Source: Akkermansiaceae bacterium (lineage in GTDB: Bacteria > Verrucomicrobiota > Verrucomicrobiia > Verrucomicrobiales > Akkermansiaceae). Taken from it: 5,777 bases of DNA. The stretch is taken from assembly GCA_023300205.1 (NCBI GenBank), contig JALZVD010000081.1, forward strand, positions 1 through 5,777, read 5' to 3'. Position 1 is the stretch's first letter. Each line of letters starts with the position of its first letter. The notes beneath the pieces are model-generated. The model saw only the letters and a program-made list of their open reading frames with translations. It had not been told where the DNA came from and searched no databases. Below are positions 5,513 through 5,777 of this stretch, in pieces. Made by a program: the position numbers and the translations under genes.

Positions 5513-5547
5513 TTGCATATTCCCCTTAGCTAAGATTACATCAATCC

Positions 5548-5777
5548 ATGTCAGAATTATCATGCACACTATGCACAATAGACGATATCCTCACTCACGA
5601 TAAAATTCACGAGTGCCTAACCTGTGGCCACGAATGGGATAGAACTGATATCCCTCACGAAGACAACCCTCCAGAACGCATCGTCAAAGACGCCTACGGA
5701 AACGTCTTAGAAAAAGGCGACGTCGTTCAAATGATCAAAGATAAAAAACTCAAAGGTACATCAAGCGTGCTCAAAAG
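5548..5777 (+). CDS. yjdM: PhnA/YjdM family zinc-ribbon protein (N-terminal part, runs off window)
   Basis: The first 76 codons are present. The N-terminal zinc ribbon has C6-x2-C9 and C23-x2-C26 (CTLC and CLTC), followed by GHEW, as in E. coli PhnA/YjdM. Next come the family segments IVKDAYGNVLEKGD and IKDKKLKGTSSVLK, which match the E. coli protein closely in order and spacing. The family was once linked to phosphonate use, but the E. coli protein is not the phosphonoacetate hydrolase and its role is unknown. About 35 more residues should follow beyond the window. The ATG at 5548 is 35 bases after the PLD-like stop and has no Shine-Dalgarno sequence; the same strand and short gap leave co-transcription possible. 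Confidence 0.92.
   Translation, partial: MSELSCTLCTIDDILTHDKIHECLTCGHEWDRTDIPHEDNPPERIVKDAYGNVLEKGDVVQMIKDKKLKGTSSVLK

Noticed and set aside
5505..5519. Direct repeat TTGCATA at 5505 and 5513 across the PLD-like stop codon
   Set aside because: Seven bases only, no further copy and no mobile element nearby.
5525..5534. CTTAGCTAAG palindrome between the PLD-like and PhnA genes
   Set aside because: Ten bases with no loop and no T-tract; could be an operator but is short enough to be chance.
5363..5578. Minus-strand frame across the end of the PLD-like gene and the start of the PhnA gene
   Set aside because: It overlaps two well-supported plus-strand genes and has no family features.
1..5777. 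CRISPR array, insertion sequence, tRNA, rRNA or defence island
   Set aside because: No short regularly spaced repeats, transposase motifs, cloverleaf or rRNA-like sequence seen on either strand; the only long repeat is the ~407-bp gene-derived one.

Overview
The window looks like an ordinary chromosomal segment of a PEP-CTERM/exosortase bacterium, most likely a member of the Verrucomicrobiota. Two secreted proteins end in a V-P-E-P motif, a hydrophobic helix and a short Arg/Lys tail. Most start codons lack a Shine-Dalgarno sequence, and the base composition is moderate. The taxonomic placement is inference: there is no rRNA or ribosomal protein gene to test it.

Left part (1-2607): the 3' end of an RhlE-type DEAD-box RNA helicase gene, closed by a small hairpin; then tcdA (t6A dehydratase) and a gene for an HscB-like J-domain co-chaperone, 16 bases apart and probably one transcript. 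A MauE/DoxX-type membrane protein gene comes in from the opposite strand and overlaps the end of the hscB-like gene by 19 bases. These are housekeeping RNA, tRNA-modification, Fe-S and redox functions.

Middle part (2608-3963): a PEP-CTERM surface protein gene with a strong intrinsic terminator, followed by about 580 bases without an intact gene. This stretch is not random. It holds a decayed tandem copy of the last ~113 codons of the PEP-CTERM gene (3447-3788, with stops and frameshifts) and of its 3' flank. The start of a third, more eroded copy lies about 407 bases further on and runs into the upstream region of the next gene. This ~407-bp tandem array is the most interesting structure in the window.

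Right part (3964-5777): a secreted trypsin-like serine protease with its own PEP-CTERM anchor; 16 bases later, a GTG-started single-HKD phospholipase D-like protein with a cysteine-rich C-terminus; then the first 76 codons of a PhnA/YjdM zinc-ribbon protein gene, cut by the window end. No exosortase, CRISPR array, insertion sequence, tRNA or rRNA is visible. Apart from the decayed array I see no convincing new system; the protease/PLD pair is the most open functional question.
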